NCBI RefSeq assembly: GCF_001519055.1
Contig: NZ_KQ954292.1
Span: forward strand, 62,001 to 126,000
Length of the DNA stretch: 64,000 bases
DNA from: Novosphingobium sp. Fuku2-ISO-50
GTDB lineage: Bacteria; Pseudomonadota; Alphaproteobacteria; Sphingomonadales; Sphingomonadaceae
Direction: 5' to 3'
Part shown: positions 8,477-16,743 of the stretch, one piece after another
Layout of the letters: every line of letters starts with the position of its first letter
How positions within the stretch are numbered: the stretch's first letter is position 1
Notes under the pieces: model-generated
Databases searched by the model: none
What the model saw: only the letters and a program-made list of their open reading frames with translations
What the model was told of the DNA's origin: nothing
Position numbers and translations under genes: made by a program

Positions 8477-10279
8477 GTGCAGCTCACCGATTTCGACCGC
8501 TACCCCAACCTTGTGGCGATGTTCCTCGATCGCGCCCGCACGCGCGGGTCGCATCCGATGCTGGTCGCCAGACACGAAGGCGCCTGGCGCGCGCTCGACT
8601 GGACGACGGTGGCGGACCGGGTCTGCGTGCTGGCGCGCTCGCTGCGCGCGATCGGGCTGAAGGATGGCGACCGGGTCGTGCTGGTTTGCGAAAATCGGCC
8701 CGAATGGTGCATCGCCGATCTGGCCATCATGGCCGCCGGGCTGGTGACAGTGCCGACCTACACCACCAACACCGAACGCGACCACCACCATATCCTCGAA
8801 AACTCGGGCGCGCGGGCCATCATCGTCTCGACGCCGAAACTGGCGCAGCCGCTGCTCGCAGCCGCCATGCGCGCACCCAATGCCGAACATGTCATCGGCA
8901 TCGAGCCCTTGCGCCGCATGCAGTCGGGCATGTTGACCTTTCACGACTGGCGCGACCTGATTGTCGGCGACGTCGCCGCCGCCCGCGACGAAGCCGAAGC
9001 GCGCGCGGCAACGATCGGGCGCGATGATCTTGCCTGCATCATCTATACCAGCGGCACCGGCGGCGCCCCGCGCGGCGTGCGCCAGCATCACGGCGCGATC
9101 TTGCGCAATGTCGATGGCGCCGCGCATATCGTGGCCGAAGACTACGGCTGGGGCGATGAAGTGTTCCTGTCGTTCCTGCCGCTCAGCCACGCCTATGAAC
9201 ACAGCGCCGGGCAATTCCTGCCGATCGGCATGGGCGGCACGATCCATTATGCCGAAAGCCTCGAAAAGCTGGCTGCCAATATCGAGGACGTGCGCCCGAC
9301 GCTGATGGTCGTCGTCCCGCGCCTGTTTGAAGTCCTGCGCACGCGGATCATGAAGCAGATCGAAAAACAGGGCCGCCTGCCCGCCACGCTGATGCATCAG
9401 GCGCTGGCGATTGCCGCGCGCCGCGCCTCTGGAAAAATGCGGTTGAGCGACCGGTTGCTCGACATGGTGATCGAACGCACGCTGCGCCCGAAGATCCGCA
9501 AACGCTTTGGCGGGCGGATGAAGGCGCTGGTGTCGGGCGGGGCCCCGCTCAATCCCGAAGTCGGCGTGTTTTTCGAAGCGATGGGCCTGACCCTGCTGCA
9601 AGGCTATGGCCAGACCGAGGCCGGGCCGGTGATTTCGGTCAACCGTCCGCGCGCGGGCATCGCCATGGATACGGTCGGACCGCCGATGCGCGAAGTCACC
9701 GTGAAGATCGCCGAAGACGGCGAAATCCTCGTCCAGGGCGAACTGGTCATGCACGGTTATTGGCGCAACGAAGTCGAAACCTTGCGCACGATCCGCGACG
9801 GATGGCTGCACACCGGCGACATCGGCCATTTCGACGCGGCGGGGCGGATCGTCATCACCGACCGCAAGAAGGACATGATCGTCAACGACAAGGGTGACAA
9901 CATTTCACCACAGAAGATCGAAGGCATGCTGACGCTTCAGCCCGAAATCGCCCAGGCGATGGTCAGCGGCGACAAGCGCCCCTATGTCGTCGGGCTGATC
10001 GTTCCCGATGCGGAATGGGCGCTCGACTGGGCGCGCGAGGCGGGCGAACACTTCGACATGGCCGCGCTGCAGGATTTGCCGGCATTTCGGGCCGAAATCC
10101 GCGCGGCGATCGATCGGGTCAATGCAGACGTGTCAGTGGTCGAGAAAGTGCGCCAGTTCGCCTTTGCCGACGAGCCGTTTGCCATCGACAACGAGGAACT
10201 GACCCCGTCGATGAAAATTCGCCGCCACAAGATCCGCGAACGCTATGGCGCGCGCATTGATGCGCTGTATCGGGGGTAA
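8477..10279 (+). CDS. AMP-dependent long-chain acyl-CoA ligase
   Basis: Activates a carboxylate, probably a long-chain fatty acid, to acyl-CoA via an acyl-adenylate. 600 residues from a GTG start (8477). AMP-binding motif IIYTSGTGGAPRGV near residue 189, LQGYGQTEAGPVISVN, the WLHTGDIG segment, and the C-terminal DRKKDMIVNDKGDNISPQKIE hinge/lysine region are intact. Length and the LMVVVPRLFEVLRTRIMKQIE segment fit the FAA1/FadD15-like group. A 92 bp gap separates it from ggt. Exact chain-length preference cannot be told from sequence. Confidence 0.92.
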   Translation: MQLTDFDRYPNLVAMFLDRARTRGSHPMLVARHEGAWRALDWTTVADRVCVLARSLRAIGLKDGDRVVLVCENRPEWCIADLAIMAAGLVTVPTYTTNTERDHHHILENSGARAIIVSTPKLAQPLLAAAMRAPNAEHVIGIEPLRRMQSGMLTFHDWRDLIVGDVAAARDEAEARAATIGRDDLACIIYTSGTGGAPRGVRQHHGAILRNVDGAAHIVAEDYGWGDEVFLSFLPLSHAYEHSAGQFLPIGMGGTIHYAESLEKLAANIEDVRPTLMVVVPRLFEVLRTRIMKQIEKQGRLPATLMHQALAIAARRASGKMRLSDRLLDMVIERTLRPKIRKRFGGRMKALVSGGAPLNPEVGVFFEAMGLTLLQGYGQTEAGPVISVNRPRAGIAMDTVGPPMREVTVKIAEDGEILVQGELVMHGYWRNEVETLRTIRDGWLHTGDIGHFDAAGRIVITDRKKDMIVNDKGDNISPQKIEGMLTLQPEIAQAMVSGDKRPYVVGLIVPDAEWALDWAREAGEHFDMAALQDLPAFRAEIRAAIDRVNADVSVVEKVRQFAFADEPFAIDNEELTPSMKIRRHKIRERYGARIDALYRG

Positions 10280-10295
10280 AGGCTTATCGGGGGTA

Positions 10296-10383
10296 GAGGC
10301 GGCACCGGCCCGCTCCCCCACCCGACCACCCACAGGGTACTTTCGTTGGGTGGTCGGGTGGGGGAGCGGGCCGGTGCCGCCTC
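10296..10383. repeat. 37-bp perfect inverted repeat between convergent genes
   Basis: Left arm 10296-10332 and right arm 10347-10383 are perfect reverse complements over 37 bp, separated by 14 bp. The arms start GAGGCGGCACCGGCCCGC and contain GGGTGGTCGGGTGGGGGAGC. The repeat sits between the convergent acyl-CoA ligase and the hypothetical gene at 10390. It could serve as a bidirectional terminator, but there is no T-run and it is far longer than needed. A short direct repeat (ATCGGGGGTA) precedes it. Confidence 0.93.
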
Positions 10384-10389
10384 CCGATT

Positions 10390-10926
10390 TCAAGCCGCTT
10401 CGAGTTCGACGAATTCGGGAAGGAACGTCGGTTCGCGCAGGGACCAGCCGGGAGCAGTCGCCGCAGCCTCGCTGATCGACTGGAGCAAGCCCTTGCGCCG
10501 TTCGGGACGGATCTGCGGCAGCGCCGCCGCGCCGCAGAACGCCGCCGGCAGCCACGGGCGGATCGCCGCGCCGAGCAGCCGTTCATAGAGGAAGCGATAG
10601 GCGCAAAAGCCGCCGAGCCGTTCCTGCGCCAGATCGAATGTCGAAACGCGCAACATCGGCCCCATCAGCACTTCGATCGCATCGAGCCCTTCGCCGCCGT
10701 CACTCGTCTCAAGCGCGCGGCGCACCAGTTTCAGATCCTGATAGACGACATATTGCGCGCGAATCGAAGCGGTTTCCTCGCCATTGCGCGCCCACAGGCG
10801 AAACGCATCGCCCCGGCCAAGCCCCACATCCAGACTGCGCCTGATGTAGCGCTGTTCGCAAGAGGAAAACCCCGCAAATTCACGCATTTCGGCAAGAATA
10901 AGCTGTGCACTTGGGCTGTACGACAT
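10390..10926 (-). CDS. Hypothetical protein, no recognised domain
   Basis: 178 residues from ATG 10924-10926 (MSYSPSAQLILAEMREF), with a GGAG-type ribosome site about 11 bases upstream. Longer in-frame starts reach 10989 but lack a good site. Soluble, helix-rich, with no signal peptide or membrane segment; contains GLGRGDAFRLWARNGEETASIRAQYVVYQDLKLVRRAL. I do not recognise the family. It lies just downstream of, and in the same direction as, the sigma-54 activator gene (148 bp gap), so it could be the last gene of that unit, but nothing ties it to the pathway. Confidence 0.65.
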   Translation of the reverse strand: MSYSPSAQLILAEMREFAGFSSCEQRYIRRSLDVGLGRGDAFRLWARNGEETASIRAQYVVYQDLKLVRRALETSDGGEGLDAIEVLMGPMLRVSTFDLAQERLGGFCAYRFLYERLLGAAIRPWLPAAFCGAAALPQIRPERRKGLLQSISEAAATAPGWSLREPTFLPEFVELEAA

Positions 10927-11073
10927 GACCGGCGATGCTCCTGGGCGAGCCGGATATGTGGCCATTCGCTGCGTCGACCGACCGCCCACACAAACCCTAG
11001 CGCACGATAGTTAGCGGGCGGTTAAATGGTTAACCGGGCAAACCGCCCATGGCGTGGCTTATAAGTTTATGGA

Positions 11074-12480
11074 TCAGGTCTTTTGCTGCTTTCGGATCAA
11101 TGTCGCAATATCGATGCCAAGCGCACGGGCAGCCGCCCGCTTTGACCCCAAACTCTCTATAGTTCTGTTTATGATGGATTTTTCGAACTCGGCAACGTGG
11201 TGCTTCAATTTCTCGTCGCCGCAAGAATCAAGGACAGAATCAAAATTCACGTCAGATGATTTTACCAAAGACCTGTTGCCATAACTCGCGAATTCTTCAT
11301 ACCCGGCAACATCGTCAGAGATAATATCAAGATAGTCCAGGATGCCCTTTAACTCGCGTATGTTTCCGGGCGTGTGATATTGCACGATCGCTTCCCGACA
11401 TTCCCTGGCAAGGACCAGGGGCGTTTTCCTTGTGGAATTGATTCTTTCCAGAAAACTGTCGATCAATTCACCTCGATCCGTCCTTTCACGCAAGGCGGGA
11501 ATGGTGACCGGAAAGGTCGATATTCTGTAAAAGAGGTCAGCGCGAAACTGCTTTTCCTGCACCATTTGCGCCAGATCGCGATTGGTGGCGGAAATGACTT
11601 TGACATCGACACGGCGGACCATGGCCGAACCGATCGGCTGAATCGTCCCATCCTCAAGAAATTTCAACAATTTCGCTTGGCTGGTCAGCGGGATTTCGCC
11701 GATTTCATCAAGAAACAGCGTCCCTCCCGCAGCGCTTTCGATAAAGCCCTTCTTGCCCGCCTGCAGCGCGCCGGTGAATGCCCCCCGTTCATATCCGAAC
11801 ATCTCGGATTCGAACAGGGTTTCGGGAATGCTGCCGCAATTGACATGCACAAACGGCGCGCCATCCCGGCTCGATCGGCCATGAATGAAATCGGCCACGG
11901 CCGTTTTCCCGACCCCCGATTCGCCCAACAGGATGACCCGCACCTTGCGTTCGTGCGCGCGAATGGCGCGCTCGATCTGACGGTTCAGATCCGCCGGAAA
12001 CATCAGGCCCGCACCGCGATGGCCCGATCGCGGCGGCGCGCCCGCGCGCGCGGTGTCGGCACCGCGCTTTTCCTCGCGCAAGGTCAGGACGACATAGCCG
12101 CGCTTGCTGTCCAGCAGGGGGATGACGCGCCGACTGGCCAGAAAGCGCCGGCTGCCGTCGAGGCTTCCCAGCGTGGCCTCGACACGCCCCTTGCTCGCCA
12201 CCGACAGCCAGGCATCGAGATCCAGCCCGGATCGGCGCAGGAATTTTTCAAAGGGCCGTTGTTCGGCATCTTCGCGGCTGACCCCCGACAGGCGCTCGGC
12301 CGCCGGATTGATGCAGGCGATATTGTCGTCGCAATCCACGACAATGACCGCTTCGGACAAGATCGCGACGAAAGCGGCAAACGCCGGTTCGCGCAGCATG
12401 GCATCGAGTTGCGCGCGCGTGACGGGCGCCTGCGTGGCCCGGCCGAAATTCATCACCGGAATGCGCGGGGCATCGCTCAT
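11074..12480 (-). CDS. Sigma-54-dependent transcriptional activator (PAS-AAA+-Fis)
   Basis: Enhancer-binding protein that activates RNA polymerase carrying RpoN. 468 residues. N-terminal PAS domain about 25-140 (LSEAVIVVDCDDNIACINPAAERLSG). AAA+ domain with Walker A GESGVGKT (186-193), sigma-54-contacting GAFTGA (233-238) and Walker B GGTLFLDEIGE (252-262). C-terminal Fis-type helix-turn-helix (RAAARALGIDIATLIRKQ). No receiver domain, so control is probably through the PAS domain and the partner encoded just upstream, whose stop overlaps this ATG (ATGA). It is the obvious activator of the two -24/-12 promoters at 19400 and 19689. Confidence 0.95.
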   Translation of the reverse strand: MSDAPRIPVMNFGRATQAPVTRAQLDAMLREPAFAAFVAILSEAVIVVDCDDNIACINPAAERLSGVSREDAEQRPFEKFLRRSGLDLDAWLSVASKGRVEATLGSLDGSRRFLASRRVIPLLDSKRGYVVLTLREEKRGADTARAGAPPRSGHRGAGLMFPADLNRQIERAIRAHERKVRVILLGESGVGKTAVADFIHGRSSRDGAPFVHVNCGSIPETLFESEMFGYERGAFTGALQAGKKGFIESAAGGTLFLDEIGEIPLTSQAKLLKFLEDGTIQPIGSAMVRRVDVKVISATNRDLAQMVQEKQFRADLFYRISTFPVTIPALRERTDRGELIDSFLERINSTRKTPLVLARECREAIVQYHTPGNIRELKGILDYLDIISDDVAGYEEFASYGNRSLVKSSDVNFDSVLDSCGDEKLKHHVAEFEKSIINRTIESLGSKRAAARALGIDIATLIRKQQKT

Positions 12481-13643
12481 GACCGCCGCGCCTGGGGAAG
12501 CGGCGCGCGCACCTTTTGCAGCGTGATGACCCACCATGGTCGTCCGCCCAGCCCTTCGATGCTCGACACCAGACATTGAAACCGCACCTGATTGCCCGAA
12601 GCGACCGGCAGACTGACGACTTTGCGACGATCCGTGTTGCTCCACCGCCGCACCTGCCTGCCCAGCAGCGCGGCCGCCGCACTGCCTTCGGGGAACATCC
12701 TGCGAAAACCCAGGTTGTTGCTGATGATCTGGTCCGCCCCCGGATCGAACACGACGATGGGATCGTGAATGCCGTCGATCACATTGCGCAAGGTGGCGAT
12801 CTGGGCCTTGCTGCGATCGGCCTGGGCCTGCATCGCGGTCACATCCCGGCAATTGCCCCAGATCCGCTTGATATAGCCGTTTTCAATATCCGCCCTGACA
12901 TCGTTCTGACAATGGATGACAGTGCCGTCGTGGCGAAGGTCGGATGAAACCGCATTGTCGATAAAATAGCCCGACGCGACGATTTCTTCGACAAAGCGTT
13001 CGTTTTCGGGGTTTCGCGGCCAATGCAGCCGCACGTCATGGGCGCCGATCCGCTGCCCCATCGGCAAATTGTAGATCCGCGCCATGGCCATGTTGGTAAC
13101 GCGCCAGATCGATGCGTTTTCAAAAATCTGGTCGACGACTTCATGGTCCGGACGATTGACGTCGATCGGTTCAAGGAATTCGATGCACCAATGCCCCTCG
13201 CGGGCCTCGTCGATGATCTTGCGCAAGACGAGATTGTCGTTCTTCAGATCGTCGAGGCTGTCGGCCAGCGCCCCGAGCAGGATTTTCGACACGGCAAAAC
13301 CGCGCAGCGCCCCCACCCGCACACACGAACAGCGCGCGATGGTCCTGATTTCCTGACCGCCACGCCCGATCAGCGCCAATTCAAGCGTCGCCTCGAAACC
13401 CTCGGTCACCGGGCGAGCCAGCAATTCCCGCAATTTCAGGCAGGATTCCGGAACATAGATGCTTCCGATCTTTCGAGCCGCGCTGTGATATTCCAGACCG
13501 AGCAGATCCATTTGCCGGTCATTGATCTGACAAACGCTTTCGTCTTCGGCCACCACATCAAAGAGAACATCGGTCAAATCTTGCTCTCCGAACCCAAGGC
13601 TGAATGACGCCGCCCTTCCCCGAATTTCGCCGTCGGGCGTCAT
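12477..13643 (-). CDS. Multi-PAS sensor protein without an output domain
   Basis: 388 residues from ATG 13641-13643; a TTG at 13650-13652 overlapping the previous stop is an alternative start. Three PAS-like segments can be seen: about 15-125 (DVLFDVVAEDESVCQINDRQMDLLGLEY...IYVPES), 140-275 (IFENASIWRVTNMAMARIYNLP...GYIKRIWGNCRDVTAMQAQ) and 290-388 (LRNVIDGIHDPIVVFDPGADQII). A short coiled coil may link the last two (QAQADRSKAQIATLRN). No kinase, cyclase or DNA-binding domain follows. Translationally coupled to the sigma-54 activator, so the inferred role is a separate sensory subunit acting on it. Confidence 0.82.
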   Translation of the reverse strand: MTPDGEIRGRAASFSLGFGEQDLTDVLFDVVAEDESVCQINDRQMDLLGLEYHSAARKIGSIYVPESCLKLRELLARPVTEGFEATLELALIGRGGQEIRTIARCSCVRVGALRGFAVSKILLGALADSLDDLKNDNLVLRKIIDEAREGHWCIEFLEPIDVNRPDHEVVDQIFENASIWRVTNMAMARIYNLPMGQRIGAHDVRLHWPRNPENERFVEEIVASGYFIDNAVSSDLRHDGTVIHCQNDVRADIENGYIKRIWGNCRDVTAMQAQADRSKAQIATLRNVIDGIHDPIVVFDPGADQIISNNLGFRRMFPEGSAAAALLGRQVRRWSNTDRRKVVSLPVASGNQVRFQCLVSSIEGLGGRPWWVITLQKVRAPLPQARRS

Positions 13644-13648
13644 CCTGC

Positions 13649-14437
13649 TCAAAAAGCTAACGGAACGCCGGGCGTTTGGCGAGTGGGGGCCCCGCGATTT
13701 CCGCTCGCCCGCGCTGTCCTTGCCGCTTCACCAAAGGCGGCGAGCAGGCGCCGGCTGGCCGGATTGTCTTCGGGCCGATACTCGGGGTGCCATTGGACGC
13801 CGACGGCAAACGGATGCCCGTCGACCGCAATCACTTCGGCAAGCCCGTCCGCCGCCGTGCCATGAACGGCAAGCCCCGCGCCGATCCGGTCCAGCCCCTG
13901 ATAATGCAACGAGTTTACGGCGAACGTGCGCGCGCCAAACACGTCTGACAAGCGCGACCCTTCGACCAGCACCACGTCGTGCGCAGGCGCATAACGCTGT
14001 TCGTAGGCAAGGCCCGCCGGGGGATGATGCCGCACCGCGCCCCCCTGCTTCGCCAGATCGGGCAGCAGCGTACCGCCCAGGGCAATGTTCAATTCCTGAA
14101 AGCCGCGACACACGAACAGCGCCGGTTTGTGCCGGGCGATCACCTTGCGGACCAGCGTCAGGGCAAAGCTGTCGCGCACACGATCGAACGGCGGCACCGC
14201 CTGCGCCCCGCCATAGGTATCGGGATGAACATTCGAGGCGCTGCCCGTAAACAGAAAGCCATCGAACGCGGCGACGATCTGCTCGATCTCGCTGTCCACC
14301 GCCGTCGGCAGCAGCCCCATCGGAATGCCCCCGGCATGATCGCGGATCGCGGCGGCATATTTGTCGCCGACGAGGTGATAGGGCATGCCATCGACCTCGC
14401 CCAGATCGCTGACCAGCGCGATGAGGGGCAAACTCAT
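13649..14437 (-). CDS. Gamma-glutamyl-gamma-aminobutyrate hydrolase family protein (PuuD-like, peptidase C26)
   Basis: Class I glutamine-amidotransferase-fold hydrolase that, in the family, removes glutamate from gamma-glutamyl amines or amino acids. 262 residues. Nucleophile Cys110 in LFVCRGFQELNIALGG, with His217 and Glu219 in VQWHPEY completing the triad. FTGSASNVHPDTYGG and FAVNSLHYQGLDRIG are typical of the PuuD group. The ATG overlaps the stop of the preceding amidotransferase gene (ATGA). The neighbouring ligases make gamma-glutamyl amine hydrolysis the likely role; the natural substrate is unknown. Confidence 0.9.
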   Translation of the reverse strand: MSLPLIALVSDLGEVDGMPYHLVGDKYAAAIRDHAGGIPMGLLPTAVDSEIEQIVAAFDGFLFTGSASNVHPDTYGGAQAVPPFDRVRDSFALTLVRKVIARHKPALFVCRGFQELNIALGGTLLPDLAKQGGAVRHHPPAGLAYEQRYAPAHDVVLVEGSRLSDVFGARTFAVNSLHYQGLDRIGAGLAVHGTAADGLAEVIAVDGHPFAVGVQWHPEYRPEDNPASRRLLAAFGEAARTARASGNRGAPTRQTPGVPLAF

Positions 14438-15195
14438 GCCGAACGCGCCTCGTCGGCACCCGTCTGGTCAGCGAGGGCCCGGCGCAGAAAATTGCCGATC
14501 AACTGTTCTGCACCCGTCACATAGCCAAAGCGTACCGCCCGGTCTTCGACCAGCGCGTGATAATAGGCGGCCAGCCGGTCGCAGGCGACTTCGGGATGGA
14601 ACTGTGTCGTGACCCAGCCCCCGCCCAGATCGGCCGCCGCCACCGTGCCCAGACATCTGGCCAGCACCGCCGCGCCCGGCGGCATCTGCGTCACATGGTC
14701 GAAATGCGCAAACTGGAACAGCGGCTCGGCGCCCATGCCGTCAAACAACCAGTGTCCTTGCCCCGCATCGGTCAGTTCGACGCCCATCGTCCCCAAAACC
14801 AGCCCCTCTTCGCGCCGGTCGACCACGCCGCCCAACGCCGAACAGGCCAGTTGATGACCGCCGCAAATCCCCAGAAAGGGGCGCCCGGTGGCCCGATAGC
14901 GCCCCAGCCACTCGATCATCCGCGTCTGCCAGGGATGGTGATCGTTGACCGAAGCGAAACTGCCGCCGAGCACGACGGCATCATAGTCGAGCGAGGGGGC
15001 CTCGCCCCGATCGGCATGGACGCCGATCAGGTCGAATGCCCCCTCCAGGCCGAGACCTTCGAGGAGGCCCCGAAACGCCTCCACTTCGTCATCGCCACCC
15101 CGCAGGCGGGAAAAGGCGCGGCGATCCACCCCCAGCGGCACGGCCAGTTGGGCGATATAGGCCAGCCGCAGGCGGGGCTTCACGCGTGTCGTCAT
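14434..15195 (-). CDS. Class I glutamine amidotransferase-like protein
   Basis: 253 residues from ATG 15193-15195 (MTTRVKPRLRLAYIAQLAVPLG). Nucleophile elbow FLGICGGHQLACSALGG with Cys111, and His200/Glu202 in TTQFHPEVA. It differs clearly from the PuuD-like neighbour and more resembles the GMP-synthase-like GATase1 group. Similar stand-alone proteins accompany glutamine-synthetase-like ligases in amine catabolic clusters such as AtdA2 in aniline degradation (family knowledge, not verified here). It may hydrolyse a gamma-glutamyl intermediate or supply ammonia. Between the first GS-like gene and the PuuD-like gene. Confidence 0.88.
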   Translation of the reverse strand: MTTRVKPRLRLAYIAQLAVPLGVDRRAFSRLRGGDDEVEAFRGLLEGLGLEGAFDLIGVHADRGEAPSLDYDAVVLGGSFASVNDHHPWQTRMIEWLGRYRATGRPFLGICGGHQLACSALGGVVDRREEGLVLGTMGVELTDAGQGHWLFDGMGAEPLFQFAHFDHVTQMPPGAAVLARCLGTVAAADLGGGWVTTQFHPEVACDRLAAYYHALVEDRAVRFGYVTGAEQLIGNFLRRALADQTGADEARSA

Positions 15196-15217
15196 GGTCG
15201 TCAAAGTCCCGGCGCGA

Positions 15218-16702
15218 TCAGGGCAGGAATTCCAGGAACCGGTCATAATCCCACGAGGTTACCGTGGCCATGAAGCGGTCCCATTCGTCGCGCTTCAGCT
15301 CAAAGAAGCAGCGCTCCATATCGCCGGGCATGGCGCCAAGGATCACCGGGTCGACGGCCAGCGCATCGAGCGCGTCGCGCAAGTCGGTCGGCAAGCGACG
15401 GACTTCCTTGCCCGCTTCGAGCGCTTCATAGATGTTGCGCTGTTCCGGCGCACCGGGGTCGAGATCGCGCACGATCCCGTCGTCAAACGCCTTGAGCAGG
15501 CCCGCGCCCATCAGATAGGGGTTCACCAGGCTGTCGACCGCGCGATATTCGACGCGGCCCGGCGCCGACACGCGAATGCCGACGGTGCGGTTCTGCATGC
15601 CCCAATCGGCATAGATCGGCGCCCAATAGCCGGTGTCGCTCATCCGGCGATAGGAATTGACCGTCGACGAGCCGATCGCGGTCAGCGCCGGCAAATGCTC
15701 GATCAGGCCGCCGATACATTGCAGACCGATCGTATCGGGCAACCATTCACCGGTTTCGCGCAGGAACGCGTTGCGACCGCCCTTGCGATAGGTGAACACC
15801 GCGTCGCCGCCCGGCAGGCTGTCATGGCCCAGCTTGTTGACCACATCTTCGCCGCCTTCCCACAGCGAGACGTTGTGGTGGCAGCCATTGGCCGACACGC
15901 CCTGGAACGGCTTGGTCATGAACGTGGCGATAAGGTTGAATTCACGCGCCACTTGCGCGCAGATCTGGCGATAGGTGGTCAGCCGGTCGGCGGTGCGCAG
16001 CACATCGTCATACATGAAGTTCAGTTCGAGCTGACCCGGCGCGTCTTCGTGGTCGCCCTGGATCATGTCCAGCCCCATGGCCTCGGCATATTCATGGACG
16101 CGCATGATCACCGGCGACAGCTGTTCGAACTGGTCGATGTGATAGGCCAGCGGCTTGGTCGTGCCGCCCGCAAACTCGCCATTGGGCCCACGCTTGAGCC
16201 ACATCATCTCCGGCTCGCAGCCCAGCCGCAGTTCGAGGCCATGGCGCGCCTTGAAATCGGCATGGATCCGCTTGAGATTGCCACGGCAATCCGAGCTCAG
16301 GAAACCGCCGGGATTCTCGTCTTCTTCGCGATGGCGGAACAGCGTGCAGAAAACCCGCGCCACCTGCTTGTTCCACGGCAATTGCACAAAGGTCTCGGGA
16401 TCGGGCAGCGCGATCAGTTCGGCCGCGTTCGAGGAATAGCCGATATAGTTGCCCCGGCGGTCGGCGGTCACATCGGCCACGGCGCCGTACCACAGCTGAA
16501 CGCCCTTTGCCGCGATCGCTTCCCAATGCGCCGACGGCACCGATTTGCCCATCACGCGCCCGGTCACCGACACGAACTGGAAATAGACGTGGCGGATGCC
16601 CAGCGCGTCGATCCTGGCCCTTACCTGGCGGACCAGATCCTGGCGCGCCGGATCGGCGACCGTCCGCTCGATGTCGGTCTGAACTTTGGTTGCATCGCTC
16701 AT
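15218..16702 (-). CDS. Glutamine synthetase-like amide ligase, paralogue 1
   Basis: ATP-dependent ligase of the glutamine synthetase family, probably joining glutamate to an amine rather than ammonia. 494 residues from ATG 16700-16702, preceded by an AAAGGA ribosome site. Metal/substrate segments are present: CEPEMMW, HEDAPGQLELNF, SANGCHHNVSLW (replacing the NGSGMH loop of housekeeping GS), VNSYRR and VEYRAVDSLVNPYL. A housekeeping glnA would be expected elsewhere, so a gamma-glutamyl-amine synthetase role is inferred from divergence and neighbours. 22 bp separate it from the downstream amidotransferase gene. Confidence 0.88.
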   Translation of the reverse strand: MSDATKVQTDIERTVADPARQDLVRQVRARIDALGIRHVYFQFVSVTGRVMGKSVPSAHWEAIAAKGVQLWYGAVADVTADRRGNYIGYSSNAAELIALPDPETFVQLPWNKQVARVFCTLFRHREEDENPGGFLSSDCRGNLKRIHADFKARHGLELRLGCEPEMMWLKRGPNGEFAGGTTKPLAYHIDQFEQLSPVIMRVHEYAEAMGLDMIQGDHEDAPGQLELNFMYDDVLRTADRLTTYRQICAQVAREFNLIATFMTKPFQGVSANGCHHNVSLWEGGEDVVNKLGHDSLPGGDAVFTYRKGGRNAFLRETGEWLPDTIGLQCIGGLIEHLPALTAIGSSTVNSYRRMSDTGYWAPIYADWGMQNRTVGIRVSAPGRVEYRAVDSLVNPYLMGAGLLKAFDDGIVRDLDPGAPEQRNIYEALEAGKEVRRLPTDLRDALDALAVDPVILGAMPGDMERCFFELKRDEWDRFMATVTSWDYDRFLEFLP

Positions 16703-16743
16703 GGTGTATCCTTTGATCGTCAGATTTCGCAAAAGACGGCTGT

